From the NCBI RefSeq assembly GCF_900107195.1, contig NZ_FNPB01000001.1, positions 248,001 to 312,000 of the forward strand: a DNA stretch of 64,000 bases. Direction: 5' to 3'. The stretch comes from Halobellus clavatus. GTDB taxonomy: Archaea; Halobacteriota; Halobacteria; Halobacteriales; Haloferacaceae. The notes under the pieces were generated by a model, which saw only the letters and a program-made list of their open reading frames with translations, searched no databases and was not told the origin of the DNA. The translations under genes were made by a program, and so were the position numbers. Position 1 is the stretch's first letter. The number at the start of each line of letters is the position of its first letter. Of this stretch, positions 51,293-60,673 are shown in pieces.

Positions 51293-51571
51293 TCAAGCGT
51301 CCGCATCGCCATCACGGCCCGTGAGATCGACGATTACCACCTCGCCGGCTTCAAGCGCGAGGAGTTCCTCCGCAGTGATGGTGGCTCTAACGCTGCCGTC
51401 AGCTTCGACGTGCGCGAGTTCACACGCCACCAGTGCGTCGATGTGATCCTCCAGCGACCGCTCGTCAACCCCGAGCGTCGATGCGAGCGCGTCGACGGTC
51501 GTCGTCTCCCGGCGCTCGGCGTCGGTTGCTTCGGCGAGCTGCCGCAGGACGGTTCGTCTCGTCACGCACAT
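51293..51571 (-). CDS. Small winged-helix DNA-binding protein
   Basis: The 92-residue protein starts at ATG 51571. The HTH lies at about residues 20-55 (TTTVDALASTLGVDERSLEDHIDALVACEL) and is followed by a short strand and an acidic tail. Composition and length match small haloarchaeal HTH proteins. It is upstream of the zinc-knuckle regulator on the same strand, and the pair may be co-expressed. Confidence 0.65.
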   Translation of the reverse strand: MCVTRRTVLRQLAEATDAERRETTTVDALASTLGVDERSLEDHIDALVACELAHVEADGSVRATITAEELLALEAGEVVIVDLTGRDGDADA

Positions 51572-52246
51572 CGTCGGTGTGTTGGTGGGTATCGACGGGA
51601 TGGAGGCCCGTGTTCAGAATTTCGGTGCGACGGTGGCGACAGACGTGTCTCTGCGTCGATCGCTGGTGGTCCGATGGCCCTCGGTGCCGTGGGGTCTGTG
51701 GCAGGGGCCGCCGGTGTCCGGGACCGCTCCGTGTCAATCCGGCCGATGTCGAGCGTGTTCGGTTCGGTCACTCCCCGTCCCGCATCACAGCGCAGAACTG
51801 GGTGTGGTGCCCCCGACCGATCGGGCCTGCTGTCGGTGCCGGCGCACGGAGTTACCCGCTCCGCCGTGTTATTGTGTCGGCGCGAGAGAGCGACGTGGCG
51901 GAGCGGCTCCGCTTGGCCCGGATCGACAGCCGGGGATCCGTCCCGTCTGGCAGCGTCGGTACGGGGACGCGGGGGGACGGTGGAAATCATTGCGCTACCC
52001 GTACTCGACACCATCAGGTATTACCAGTTCGGCGGCCGTGCAAGACGGTTACACCTTTCTGGAGCGGTTTGGTGCGATCCCGAACGGAGAGGCGGAGAAG
52101 CCGATGAGAGTGAAGCATACACCTTCGACGGTGTCGCTCTTCGAGGTGGGTTGATTCTGTACGGGACGACATATGATGCAAACTGAACGAGACTGAGCGG
52201 TAGTTGGCAGAGTCTTAGTGGACTCGTTGGTAATCAGCAGATACGA
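51572..52246. other. Gene-free 675-base interval
   Basis: Frames of 150-200 codons exist here, but they are rich in Arg, Cys, Ser and Pro and poor in Asp/Glu, so they look like chance frames in GC-rich DNA. I see no repeat, tRNA or mobile-element end. The region may be decayed coding sequence. Confidence 0.55.
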
Positions 52247-52402
52247 ATGGCCAATCAGCAGGATACCTCTCTTCGCATTATGATTCTCGGGACGAATATC
52301 GCTCTACTGGGCCTTGGGCTCGCGCAGTTCGGTACGTTTGAATTTGGAGCTGCGACGCTGTTGCTTGGGTTTCTCATTACGGTGGCTGGATTCGTTCGGT
52401 GA
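52247..52402 (+). CDS. 51-residue membrane protein, unknown function
   Basis: A short frame, ATG to TGA, encodes 51 residues. A polar, 10-residue N-terminus is followed by two hydrophobic stretches, IMILGTNIALLGLGLAQFG and GAATLLLGFLITVAGFV. The A+T content rises here compared with the flanks. Small two-helix proteins of this form are common in haloarchaea. It is followed after 216 bases by the sulfatase-like gene. Confidence 0.55.
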   Translation: MANQQDTSLRIMILGTNIALLGLGLAQFGTFEFGAATLLLGFLITVAGFVR

Positions 52403-52618
52403 AGTGACGAGACTACACGATCCCCGTAGCCTGCGATGTCTCCGCCGACATCCACTCCGACAGAATGCGAACTTCGTAGACATGCTTTCTCGTACATCGC
52501 TCTGACCGTCAGTTCCAGTCGCTGCGTCTGGACGCCAGCGGCCGGACAGTACCACCGACTCGACCGCGAGAGGCGGACAATCAGAGGCGTTTTGGTACTC
52601 CGAGCAGTACAGACTGGC

Positions 52619-53989
52619 GTGTCAGACGCCAACGTTCTACTCGTGGTGTTGGACTGTGTTCGGGCCCGCAACACCTCACTCCACGGGTATCGTCGCAAGA
52701 CGACGCCGGTGCTCGAGGAGTTCGCCGAGAGCGCGACGACGTACACCCAGGCACGCTCGCCGGCCGGTTGGTCGCTGCCGTCCCACGCGAGTATCCTGAC
52801 CGGCGTCTCGCCGGCGGAGCACCAGATGCAGATCACCGACCGGCTGGAGGCCGGGCACACCGTCTTCGAGGACCTGTCCGAGCAGGGGTACGAGACGGCG
52901 GTCTTCTCGGAGAACCCCTACCTGACCGTCCACGAGAGCAACCTCAGGACGGCGTTCGACGAGGTCGTGACCGAGACCGACAACGAGACACGGGGGGCGG
53001 ACGGGGACGACGAATCCGTCACCGTGGACGGGTTCTGGTACGCCGACCGGTTCGCGGAGTGGCTCGGCGACCGGGAGGACTCCTGGGCGGCCTGTATCAA
53101 CCTGATGGACGCCCACACGCCCTACGAGACGCGTGCGGAGTACGACGACTGGCGCGACGAGTTCGCCACGGCCATCCACGAACAGCTTCCGTTCAAGTGG
53201 CGCTGGGGCGTGTACGGTGGCTCGGTGCCTCCGACGGTGGTGTACCCGCTGCGCCGACTCTACGACGGCGCCGTCAAGCAGGCGGACGCGGCGTTCGGCC
53301 GCGTTCTGGAGGCGCTGGAGGCGGACGGCGCGCTCGACGAGACGCTCGTCGTGGTGACGGCGGACCACGGCGACGGCTTCGCCGAACCGACAGCAGTCGA
53401 GGGGGATCCGATCCCGCTGATGCACGGGATGGGGACGCACGAGGTGGTGTACCACGTGCCGCTCCTCGTCAAGGCACCGGGACAGACTGAGTCGATCAGG
53501 ATCACGTCGCTCTCCGATCTGTCGAGGTTCCCGGCCGTCGTGGAGACCGCACAGTCGAGCGACGAGTCGGCCGATCCGGGCTGGTTCACCGCGGAGGACG
53601 GGCGCGTCGTCACCTACCAGGCCCCGCCGAACGCACAGGAGGCCGAGAAGGCACGGCGGTTCACCGACGACCCCGACCGGTTCTTACAGGAGATGAGCAT
53701 CGTCTACACCGACGGCCCAGGCAACAGCGTCTACAAGCACGCGTCGTGGGGCGGCGCATCGTACGCCGCACAGGTGTCCGGGACCACAGCCGAGGCGGTC
53801 AGTCCCGACGCCGACGGCGTCTGCAGCACGCCGCCCCTCGAGGTGGCGCGGGGGGTCGCTGCGGCGGGAACCGCACAGATATCTGTCCCGCTGGAAGAAG
53901 GCGAAGACGAACTGGACAAATACGACAACGACGACGAGCTCGAAGACATCGACGTCACCCAGCGGCTCGAGGACCTCGGGTACCTGTGA
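52619..53989 (+). CDS. Sulfatase-like hydrolase of the alkaline phosphatase superfamily
   Basis: The 456-residue protein starts at a GTG that follows a TATA-like gttttggta by about 27 bases. The metal site is visible at Asp12 in VVLDCVRARN and in VTADHGDGF. At the nucleophile position it reads WSLPSHASILTG, with Ser52 and His56 where formylglycine sulfatases have Cys/Ser-x-Pro-Ser-Arg. This is the usual haloarchaeal form, which may act as a phosphodiesterase or transferase instead of a sulfatase. The last 25 residues are very acidic. Confidence 0.86.
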   Translation: MSDANVLLVVLDCVRARNTSLHGYRRKTTPVLEEFAESATTYTQARSPAGWSLPSHASILTGVSPAEHQMQITDRLEAGHTVFEDLSEQGYETAVFSENPYLTVHESNLRTAFDEVVTETDNETRGADGDDESVTVDGFWYADRFAEWLGDREDSWAACINLMDAHTPYETRAEYDDWRDEFATAIHEQLPFKWRWGVYGGSVPPTVVYPLRRLYDGAVKQADAAFGRVLEALEADGALDETLVVVTADHGDGFAEPTAVEGDPIPLMHGMGTHEVVYHVPLLVKAPGQTESIRITSLSDLSRFPAVVETAQSSDESADPGWFTAEDGRVVTYQAPPNAQEAEKARRFTDDPDRFLQEMSIVYTDGPGNSVYKHASWGGASYAAQVSGTTAEAVSPDADGVCSTPPLEVARGVAAAGTAQISVPLEEGEDELDKYDNDDELEDIDVTQRLEDLGYL

Positions 53990-54025
53990 CGCCCTCGGTA
54001 GCCGGTCACTGAGAGGGCCGGGCGA

Positions 54026-54526
54026 TCAGTGCGAGTCCGCAGACTCCCAGAAGTCGATCCTGAACCCGTCGTAGGAGTCGTCCACTGACACCTTGCGCCA
54101 CGCAGCATCGTCCCACTCCGGGAAGCGGACGAGCCGGCGACACGATTCGTGGTCGATCGGATATTCGACGACGCTGATCACCATCCGGTCGTACTCGGGC
54201 AGGAAGGCCTCGTAGATCTCCCCGCCACCGAGCACGTACACCGTCTCGGCATCCATCTCCGCGGCCGTCGCCAGCGCGTCAGCAGGTGACCTGGCGATCG
54301 TCGCGGTCTCCGAATCGACGCTCTCGAACGAGCGGCTCAGAACGATGTGTCTGCGGCCCGGTGGCTCGGGCAGCATCGACTCGTAGGTCGTCCGTCCGAG
54401 AATGACGGGGTGCTCGGCGACTCGATTCTTGTACTGCGCGACATCGGCCGGATAGTCCCACGGAACGTCATCTTCGGTCGCGATGATCCGATCTTCTGTC
54501 ATAGCGACAACCGCTACCAGTTCCAT
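54026..54526 (-). CDS. Dihydrofolate reductase
   Basis: The 166-residue enzyme reduces dihydrofolate with NADPH. It has the DHFR blocks LVAVVAMTEDRIIATEDDVPWDYPADVAQYK, VILGRTTYESM (NADPH loop) and VYVLGGGEIYEAFLP. Length and order match bacterial-type DHFRs, and haloarchaea are known to carry such genes, some as multiple paralogues. It is the only folate gene in this window. Its start at 54526 follows a TATA-like element. Confidence 0.94.
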   Translation of the reverse strand: MELVAVVAMTEDRIIATEDDVPWDYPADVAQYKNRVAEHPVILGRTTYESMLPEPPGRRHIVLSRSFESVDSETATIARSPADALATAAEMDAETVYVLGGGEIYEAFLPEYDRMVISVVEYPIDHESCRRLVRFPEWDDAAWRKVSVDDSYDGFRIDFWESADSH

Positions 54527-54682
54527 CGAACCACGATACGTCCCGGAGACAGATAGCCTCGTCTGTGTGTCAACGCGGCACGAACGGGGTCGACGCGTCG
54601 GGGACGGTCGAGCCCGCTGTGCGAGCGGTGCGCCGACCGACCGCGGCAGACCTAAAGCCGCGGGGACACCCAGTATGGACGA

Positions 54683-55699
54683 ATGAACGAGCCGATCGAA
54701 CCGCGGCCGTGGGAACGGCCGGTGACTGGGGGGCCGCTCAGGCTAGCGATCGTCGGCGTGGGAGCGTTCGCCAGAGAATACGTGCTCCCGGCGATCGACG
54801 CGTCGAATCACTGTGAGACGACGGTCCTCGTCTCCCCGGAGGTCGAATCGATCGAGACCGCGACGGGCGTCGAGCGACTCACCCCCGAGTCGTTTCACGA
54901 TGGGGCCGCCGCAGCGGCGTACGACGCCGTCTACGTCGCCACCCCGAACCACCTCCACAGGCGGGTCGTCCAGACCGCGGCGTCGATGGGAAAGCCCATC
55001 CTCTGTGAGAAGCCGATCGCTCCGACGGCGGCCGGCGCGCGAGCGATTCGTGACATAGTCGAGGAAGCCGGAGTGCCGTGTCTGGTCGGCTACCGGGTGC
55101 AGTTCAAGCCCGTGATGCGATCACTCCGGACGGCGATTCGATCGGGGCTGATCGGAATCCCCGTGTCCGCACACTCCGACGTGGCATTCCGCGTCGACAC
55201 GCAGGAGACCGGCGGGTGGCGACTCAATCCCGACCGGGGCGGTGGCGCGCTCCGGGACATCGGCATCTATCCGATAAACACGCTTCAGTTCCTGCTCGAC
55301 CGGCCGCTCGAGGTGTCGTGGGGCGACCTCCGCCGGGAGCCCACCCTGGGAGACGTCGACGCACACGCTGCGTTCGCGCTCGCTGGTGAGGACGACTTCC
55401 GCGCGCTGTGTTCGGCGAGTTTCGCCGCGGAACCGACGAGTCACCTCCGCATCAACGGAACCGAGGGGCTGGTGCGGGTCGACGAGCCGTATCACCCGTC
55501 CGCACAGCCGACGGTGACGGTCGTCGAGCACGGAACCCAGCGGACGATCGCTCCCGACCCGTTCGACGAGTACGCCGCCCAGGTCGATTACTTCGCGCAG
55601 TGCGTGCTCCGTGACGAACCGCCGACGCCCGGGGCGGCGGAAGGGGTGAGAGACCTCGAACGCATCGAAGCGATCGAGGAAGCGAGCGCGGACCAGTAA
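54683..55699 (+). CDS. Gfo/Idh/MocA dehydrogenase resembling haloarchaeal D-xylose 1-dehydrogenase
   Basis: The 338-residue oxidoreductase has a Rossmann fold (LRLAIVGVGAFARE), the motif PILCEKPIAPTA and C-terminal WRLNPDRGGGALRDIGIYPINT. These and the segment ETTVLVSPEVES with TPESFHDGAAAAAYDAVYV match, from memory, the Haloarcula/Haloferax xylose dehydrogenase. That enzyme oxidises D-xylose to xylonolactone with NADP. It converges on the GH31 gene whose predicted product would release xylose, with 86 bases between the stops. Exact substrate needs an assay. Confidence 0.82.
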   Translation: MNEPIEPRPWERPVTGGPLRLAIVGVGAFAREYVLPAIDASNHCETTVLVSPEVESIETATGVERLTPESFHDGAAAAAYDAVYVATPNHLHRRVVQTAASMGKPILCEKPIAPTAAGARAIRDIVEEAGVPCLVGYRVQFKPVMRSLRTAIRSGLIGIPVSAHSDVAFRVDTQETGGWRLNPDRGGGALRDIGIYPINTLQFLLDRPLEVSWGDLRREPTLGDVDAHAAFALAGEDDFRALCSASFAAEPTSHLRINGTEGLVRVDEPYHPSAQPTVTVVEHGTQRTIAPDPFDEYAAQVDYFAQCVLRDEPPTPGAAEGVRDLERIEAIEEASADQ

Positions 55700-55785
55700 C
55701 GGGACGAGTCGGACAGAAGCGGTGGCTGGACGCGTGGTAGCGAGGGCTGGCTCCTCGGCTGATCAGACGGACACCGGTGCGAGAC

Positions 55786-58119
55786 TCAGCGCTCGATCTC
55801 GAACCGGAGGGTCCCCGCGTCAGCGCCGTACTCTACGCCGGAGTCCTCGAGGACTGTCCCGTCGACGGTGACACGATCCGGCGGTGCGGGGACGTGCTCG
55901 ACGATGACCGTACCGTCCGGGAGGGGGCCGGCCGTCGTGACCGCCACCGTGTCCCACGAGTCGTCGATCGTCACCTCGATTCGACCAGCGTCCGGGACCT
56001 GGGGGTGTCGAACGGTGAACTGCGCGTCGGTCGCCGTCTCGTGGGTCGGATACACCCGGTACCGGAGTTCCGATGGGACCTCCTCCGGCGGGGACGGCGA
56101 CGGGCGCTCGGGGATGACGCTTCCCGCCCGGACGAACAGAGGGAGTTCGTCGATGTCGGCGGTGATCGTGCGGCGCGCCGGTCCGGTGTGATACTCGCCG
56201 CTCCAGTAGTCGATCCACTCGCCGGGCGGGAGGGTGACGGTCACCGTCCCGTCGTCGGACAGGACCGGGGCGACGAGGAACTCCTCGCCCACCATATGCT
56301 GGGTCGCAGCCGTCGACGTCGGGTGCGCTTCGAATTCGAGCAGCATCGGACGCGTCACTGGCACGCCGGTGGCGGCCGCCTCGCAGCCGTAACTGAGGTA
56401 GTACGGGAGCAAGCGGTAGCGGAGGCGAGCGAACGCACCGACGACCGCTGCGGCCCTGTCGCCGAACGCCCACGGCTCGCGGGGCGATTTGCCGTGGAAC
56501 CGCGGGTGCGACAGCGCGAGCAGTCCCCACTGGGCCCACCGGATGTAGAGCGTCTCCGAGGGGGTGGGCTTGTACCCACCGAGGTCGCAGCTCCAGAACT
56601 GGAAGCCCGAGGCGAGCAGGCTCAGACCGCCGCGGACGCTCGCCCGGAATCCGTCGAACGTCGACTTCGTGTCGCCGCCCCAGTGGACCGGGTACTGCTG
56701 CGCGCCGGCCCACGCCGAGCGTGACCAGAGTACGGGCGGTTTGTCGGTGCCCGCGAACGCGCCCGCGACGGCGCGCTGGTACTCGAGCGGGTACGCGTTC
56801 TTCGCGGCCCGCCCGGTCCGCCGGTCGGCAGTCGTGGTCTGCGGGGGCAGGTACTCGCCGAAGTCGGTTTTGAACACGTCGGCACCGACGTCGATGAGGT
56901 CCCGGTGGATCTCCTGCCACCACTCGACCGCCTCGGGGTTCGAGAAGTCGACGATGCCGGCGCGGGCGGTGGGGTAACTGGGCCGTCTGAAGATGTACGT
57001 CCGGCCCTCGTGGTCGTGCACCAGATAGCCGTTTGCTGCGGCCGTTCGGAACAGGTCCGTCCCCGTTTGGACGTAGGGGTACTCCCACAGCGAGAGTTTG
57101 AATCCGTCTTCGTCGAGACGCGAAGCCATCGCTTCGGGGTCCGGGAACGAATCGGCGTCGAAGACCATCTCGGGGGCCTCCATCTCCATCCACTGCGGGT
57201 CGACGTGGATGACGTCACACGGCATCGAGCGGTCCCGGATCTCGTCGGCGACGTCGAGCACTTCCTCCTGGGATTCGTACGAGTTTCGGGACATCCAGAC
57301 GCCGTAGGTCCACGCGGGAAGTTCGGGTGCGCGGCCCGTCAGGCCGGTGTACGCGGAGATGACCTCCTTCAGTGAGTCGCCGGCGAAGACGACGACCGAG
57401 AGGACCGGCGCGTCCACGTCGATCGCAGTCACGTCCGGCGTCTCGTGGCCGAAGTCGAACGTGACGTCCGCCGTCGTTTCGACGAGGACGCCGTATCCCC
57501 GGTCGGACAGGAAGAACGGCACCGGGGCGTAGGTGTCACTGGTGTTCGTGCCGTGGGCCTGGGCGACCGAGGTTTCCACGCGCTGGCCGCTCTTCTCGAA
57601 CGTGGTGAACTGTTCACCCAGGCCGAAGATGGACTCGGACGGGTCCGACCGAGTCGAGAATCCCGTCCGGGTCACCTCAAGCGGATAGTTGTCGACGACG
57701 GTCTCCTCGTATCCCATCGGGGGGACGCCCACCTCGCCCCGGTTGTTCGCGACGTCGACGCCGGTGTCGAGCAGTCGGTCGCCGTCGTGGGAGACGGTGA
57801 ACGCGGCCGTGTCGCGGTCGATCTCGAAGGAGAGGCTGTCAGTCGCGAGTGCGACAGTGTCGGGGCCCGAATCGACGTCGACGGACGGGTCCGCTGCGTA
57901 CTCGTCGTATGGGAGATCGAGCGGAGAGCAGTCCGTCGAAGATGCTTCCGGGTTCGGACGGAAGAGCAGTCTGACCGCCCCGTCGGTGAGAAACTGGACA
58001 GTGAGCGGGAATCCGCGGTCGGGAGCCGGATGCGCCGCAGAGACGGGCGAGACGCCACAGTCGAAGGTGAACGTCTCGTCGAAATCCGTCGCCAGGACCT
58101 CCGAGAGTGCCAGCCACAT
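55786..58119 (-). CDS. Glycoside hydrolase family 31, probably alpha-xylosidase
   Basis: The protein of about 777 residues has the GH31 beta-sandwich and (beta/alpha)8 barrel. The catalytic nucleophile is Asp419 in FKTDFGEYLP and the acid/base is Asp483 in VHWGGDTKST (numbered from the ATG at 58119). KTDFGE is the form seen in YicI-type alpha-xylosidases, whereas alpha-glucosidases have WxDMNE. No signal peptide is present, so it acts in the cytoplasm on imported oligosaccharides. A TATA-like atatttac centred near 58148 fits either the ATG or a GTG at 58128. The convergent xylose-dehydrogenase-like gene supports the xyloside role. Confidence 0.9.
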   Translation of the reverse strand: MWLALSEVLATDFDETFTFDCGVSPVSAAHPAPDRGFPLTVQFLTDGAVRLLFRPNPEASSTDCSPLDLPYDEYAADPSVDVDSGPDTVALATDSLSFEIDRDTAAFTVSHDGDRLLDTGVDVANNRGEVGVPPMGYEETVVDNYPLEVTRTGFSTRSDPSESIFGLGEQFTTFEKSGQRVETSVAQAHGTNTSDTYAPVPFFLSDRGYGVLVETTADVTFDFGHETPDVTAIDVDAPVLSVVVFAGDSLKEVISAYTGLTGRAPELPAWTYGVWMSRNSYESQEEVLDVADEIRDRSMPCDVIHVDPQWMEMEAPEMVFDADSFPDPEAMASRLDEDGFKLSLWEYPYVQTGTDLFRTAAANGYLVHDHEGRTYIFRRPSYPTARAGIVDFSNPEAVEWWQEIHRDLIDVGADVFKTDFGEYLPPQTTTADRRTGRAAKNAYPLEYQRAVAGAFAGTDKPPVLWSRSAWAGAQQYPVHWGGDTKSTFDGFRASVRGGLSLLASGFQFWSCDLGGYKPTPSETLYIRWAQWGLLALSHPRFHGKSPREPWAFGDRAAAVVGAFARLRYRLLPYYLSYGCEAAATGVPVTRPMLLEFEAHPTSTAATQHMVGEEFLVAPVLSDDGTVTVTLPPGEWIDYWSGEYHTGPARRTITADIDELPLFVRAGSVIPERPSPSPPEEVPSELRYRVYPTHETATDAQFTVRHPQVPDAGRIEVTIDDSWDTVAVTTAGPLPDGTVIVEHVPAPPDRVTVDGTVLEDSGVEYGADAGTLRFEIER

Positions 58120-58185
58120 TACCAGCACACACTCGCATAGCGAGTAAATATGTACTGGTGTCCACGAACGCCCTCGTGGGAGGCG

Positions 58186-60243
58186 TCACCGGTGGACCTG
58201 GCGGGTCAGGACGAACACGAACAACCCGACGATGAACGCCCCGACGAACCCCTCGAACGCGCTCAGCAGCCGGATGATCAGGGCGTCTGTCCCGGACGGT
58301 GAGCCCACGACGAAGGCGATGAAACTCTGGAAACTGAACAGGAAGTACGCGAGAATCGAGGGGTTCTCGACGCCCGCTAACGACTCGCCGCTACCGGCGT
58401 ACGCGAGCGTGAAGAGGAGCACCATTCCGATCGAGAAGCCGAACACCCGGAGCGGTCGTTCACCGTATCCGGCACTCACCGCGAACAGCCAGTTTCTGAC
58501 CCACTGAGTCCCTCGATAGAACTTCGCCGTCAGCGACTCGGCCCGGATCATATTGTCCCAGTGGCGTTTCCGGCGAAACGTCCGCTCCTTCTCGAAGAAC
58601 CGTCCTGCGGTCACGCTGTCGCCGACGTTCGAGGCCCCGTTCTTGGCCCTGAGGTACGTGGTTTCCAGCGCGCTCAGGTTCGTCGGCAGTGCCGTCTCGT
58701 CTCCACCTGCGGAATCGACTTGCGCTTCAGCACGCTCCAGCGCCCGCTGTCGAGTGTGCCGTTCGATCCCGCGTTCCTCGATAAACGCGAAATCGACGGT
58801 GTTGTACTTGCCGCTCGAACCGAGCGGGTCGGCGTCGCCGAATACCGGATGCAGGTCCAGGGCGATGTCGTTCAACCGGGTGGCGAGTTGAATGTCCCGC
58901 GTGTATTCGTCCATCACCGTGTGGATGGTGTACTTCAGATCGTCGAAACTGACCTCGGCCAGTTTGCCGAATTTGAACCCGTCGAACTCCGTCCGGTAGA
59001 ATCTGATGTAGGTGAGGAGGCTCTCCTCGAAGTCGCCGTGCAGGTCGACGTCGCCGACGACAGCGTCGGTGAAGTCGTAGATCACGTCTCCCTCCTGCGG
59101 CTGGATGTACTCGCCCGACGCGATCGTCGCGTCCCGATGCGACAGGTATCCGACACCGACGTCGTCGGCGGGTTCGACGACCGCCTCCTCCCGAACGACC
59201 GTGTCGGCCAGATCGACGATGTAGTGGAACGAGACGTCGCGCAACACGAACGAGCCGAATTCCGCACCCACGAAGGAGGCGATGCCGAGATCCGACTCCG
59301 AGACGTGCAGCGTGTCGATCTCGGCCTCGTCGAAGACGCTCCAGTCGAACGCCGCGCCCTCGGAGTCACGCTTGATCGTGAGTTTGTCGACGGTCACTCC
59401 CTCGAACGTCGCCGCGTCGGCGGAGACGCCCGCGAAGTGTGCGACCCGACCGTCGACGCCCCTGAATGCCAGATACGAGAAGGAGGCGTCGTTGAAGTAG
59501 CCGCCTTCGATGTCCGCGTTGATGAACGTGGCGACGTGGAACTCGGAGTTGAAGAATCCGGACTCGCCCAACTGCGCGTACAGGAAATTCGCCCACTTGA
59601 TATCACATCGATGGTAGTTGACGTAGTCGATGTCGGTCCAATAGAATCGAATGCGTCTGATCTCGGTGTCCTGGAAGTACGCACGCTGAAGGTTCGCCTG
59701 GTCGAATTCGACCAGGTCCGCGGTGAGTTCTTGGGCGTAGAGTTGGTGCCAGTCCGATTCAGTCGCATTGAGACGGGTGATGTTGCTCCCTCTGATGTCG
59801 ACGGGGTTCGTGAACTCGACTGATTCGAGGTGCAGCGCCGCCGCATCACAGCACCGGAGGTCGAGTATCAGATTGTCCGACGTGTTCAGATGCTCGAAGT
59901 TCAGGTCCATCTCGCCGAACTCCGCGCCGATGAACTGCTTTAGTTTCCGCCGCCGGTCGCGATCGGCCCCGGAGAGGTCCATCGTGACCAGCGAGGCGAA
60001 GTACTCACCGAGGTCGAGATCCGCAGGCCGCTCGTCGGGGTCGGTGTGGAAGACGCAGGTGTCGTGGTCGGCGTACTGGGCGTGTGGGCAGTGCCAGTAT
60101 TCCTCCTCGTCGGGGACGATCCCGCCGACCTGTTCGGACATCGTCTCTTCACGCTGGCCGGTCGGAATCTCCGCCACGTGCTTGGTGTACGTACACCCGG
60201 GCCCTCGTTCGAAGTACGCCGCGACGTCCTCCGGGGGTCGCAT
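58186..60243 (-). CDS. Pentapeptide-repeat protein with C-terminal ion-channel-like domain
   Basis: The 685-residue protein begins with a probable metal knuckle (HCPHAQYADHDTCVFH). A long region (about residues 75-420) follows, rich in A(D/N)LxX-type pentapeptides such as FDQANLQRAYFQDTEI and FINADIEGGYFNDASF, which fold as a right-handed beta helix. After a charged helical linker come two transmembrane helices and, between them, a pore-loop-like stretch (AYFLFSFQSFIAFVVGSPSG, then FVGAFIVGLFVFVLTR), as in ion-channel-2 domains. The ATG at 60243 is set by a TATA box 27 bases upstream. The ligand is unknown. Confidence 0.83.
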   Translation of the reverse strand: MRPPEDVAAYFERGPGCTYTKHVAEIPTGQREETMSEQVGGIVPDEEEYWHCPHAQYADHDTCVFHTDPDERPADLDLGEYFASLVTMDLSGADRDRRRKLKQFIGAEFGEMDLNFEHLNTSDNLILDLRCCDAAALHLESVEFTNPVDIRGSNITRLNATESDWHQLYAQELTADLVEFDQANLQRAYFQDTEIRRIRFYWTDIDYVNYHRCDIKWANFLYAQLGESGFFNSEFHVATFINADIEGGYFNDASFSYLAFRGVDGRVAHFAGVSADAATFEGVTVDKLTIKRDSEGAAFDWSVFDEAEIDTLHVSESDLGIASFVGAEFGSFVLRDVSFHYIVDLADTVVREEAVVEPADDVGVGYLSHRDATIASGEYIQPQEGDVIYDFTDAVVGDVDLHGDFEESLLTYIRFYRTEFDGFKFGKLAEVSFDDLKYTIHTVMDEYTRDIQLATRLNDIALDLHPVFGDADPLGSSGKYNTVDFAFIEERGIERHTRQRALERAEAQVDSAGGDETALPTNLSALETTYLRAKNGASNVGDSVTAGRFFEKERTFRRKRHWDNMIRAESLTAKFYRGTQWVRNWLFAVSAGYGERPLRVFGFSIGMVLLFTLAYAGSGESLAGVENPSILAYFLFSFQSFIAFVVGSPSGTDALIIRLLSAFEGFVGAFIVGLFVFVLTRQVHR

Positions 60244-60265
60244 ACAGACCTCATACGACGAGACC

Positions 60266-60275
60266 ACTATAGTAA
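60266..60275 (-). promoter_or_regulatory. TATA box for the pentapeptide channel gene
   Basis: The element attactatag on the minus strand is centred 27 bases before the ATG at 60243. This removes a spurious 22-residue extension. Confidence 0.6.
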
Positions 60276-60649
60276 TTGTCCAACAGACAGGTTTCGCGAG
60301 GTCGACCACGACGCGCCGGACGGCGGCCTCACTCCCGAGGAACCGCAGCGGTACCCGCGCGATACGGAACGGTCGGGAGGACAGTGACGAAGCGGAGTGT
60401 GAGCGCTGCGGCCTTCGCTGTCGCTCTCTGGCTCAAATCGTCCTCATCACTACGGTGCCGAACTCACGGAGTACTCGGCGATAGAACGCCTCGAAGTGTG
60501 AGTTCGGCAAAACAGTAGCGGGAGATAGATTTGAACTACACGAACCGCGCTCCCGCTCGGTTCTCTCGTTCAAATCTACTGTGGCTATGAAACCGAACTC
60601 ACGGAGTACTCGGCGATAGAACGCCTCGAAGTGTGAGTTCGGAAAATCA
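60276..60649. other. Gene-free interval containing a tRNA-derived duplication
   Basis: The 374 bases between the channel promoter and tRNA-iMet hold no gene. The half nearer the tRNA consists of an 82-base direct repeat (60458-60539 and 60593-60673) plus an inverted copy of part of the tRNA T-arm (60570-60580). Confidence 0.75.
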
Positions 60650-60673
60650 TAGCGGGAGGTAGATTTGAACTAC
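60458..60673. repeat. 82-bp direct repeat containing the 3' end of tRNA-iMet
   Basis: Copy 1 spans 60458-60539 and copy 2 spans 60593-60673, 135 bases apart and nearly identical. Each starts with an inverted repeat, ccgaactcac...gtgagttcgg (50 bases). Each ends with the acceptor and T-arm of the tRNA (tagcgggag-tagatttgaactac). Copy 2 runs into the real tRNA; copy 1 stops after the T-loop. Between them a palindromic segment has gaaccg...cggttc and a reversed gttcaaatcta. This arrangement fits a past integration, or repeated duplication, at the tRNA 3' end. Confidence 0.8.

Noticed and set aside
51579-52154. 191-codon plus-strand frame in the 675-base gap
   Set aside because: The product is Arg-, Cys- and Pro-rich with almost no acidic bias and no hydrophobic core pattern. 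The opposite strand is also open, as is common by chance here.
60244-60309. 22-residue N-terminal extension of the pentapeptide channel protein
   Set aside because: It would cross the TATA box at 60266-60275, which sits 27 bases from the ATG at 60243.
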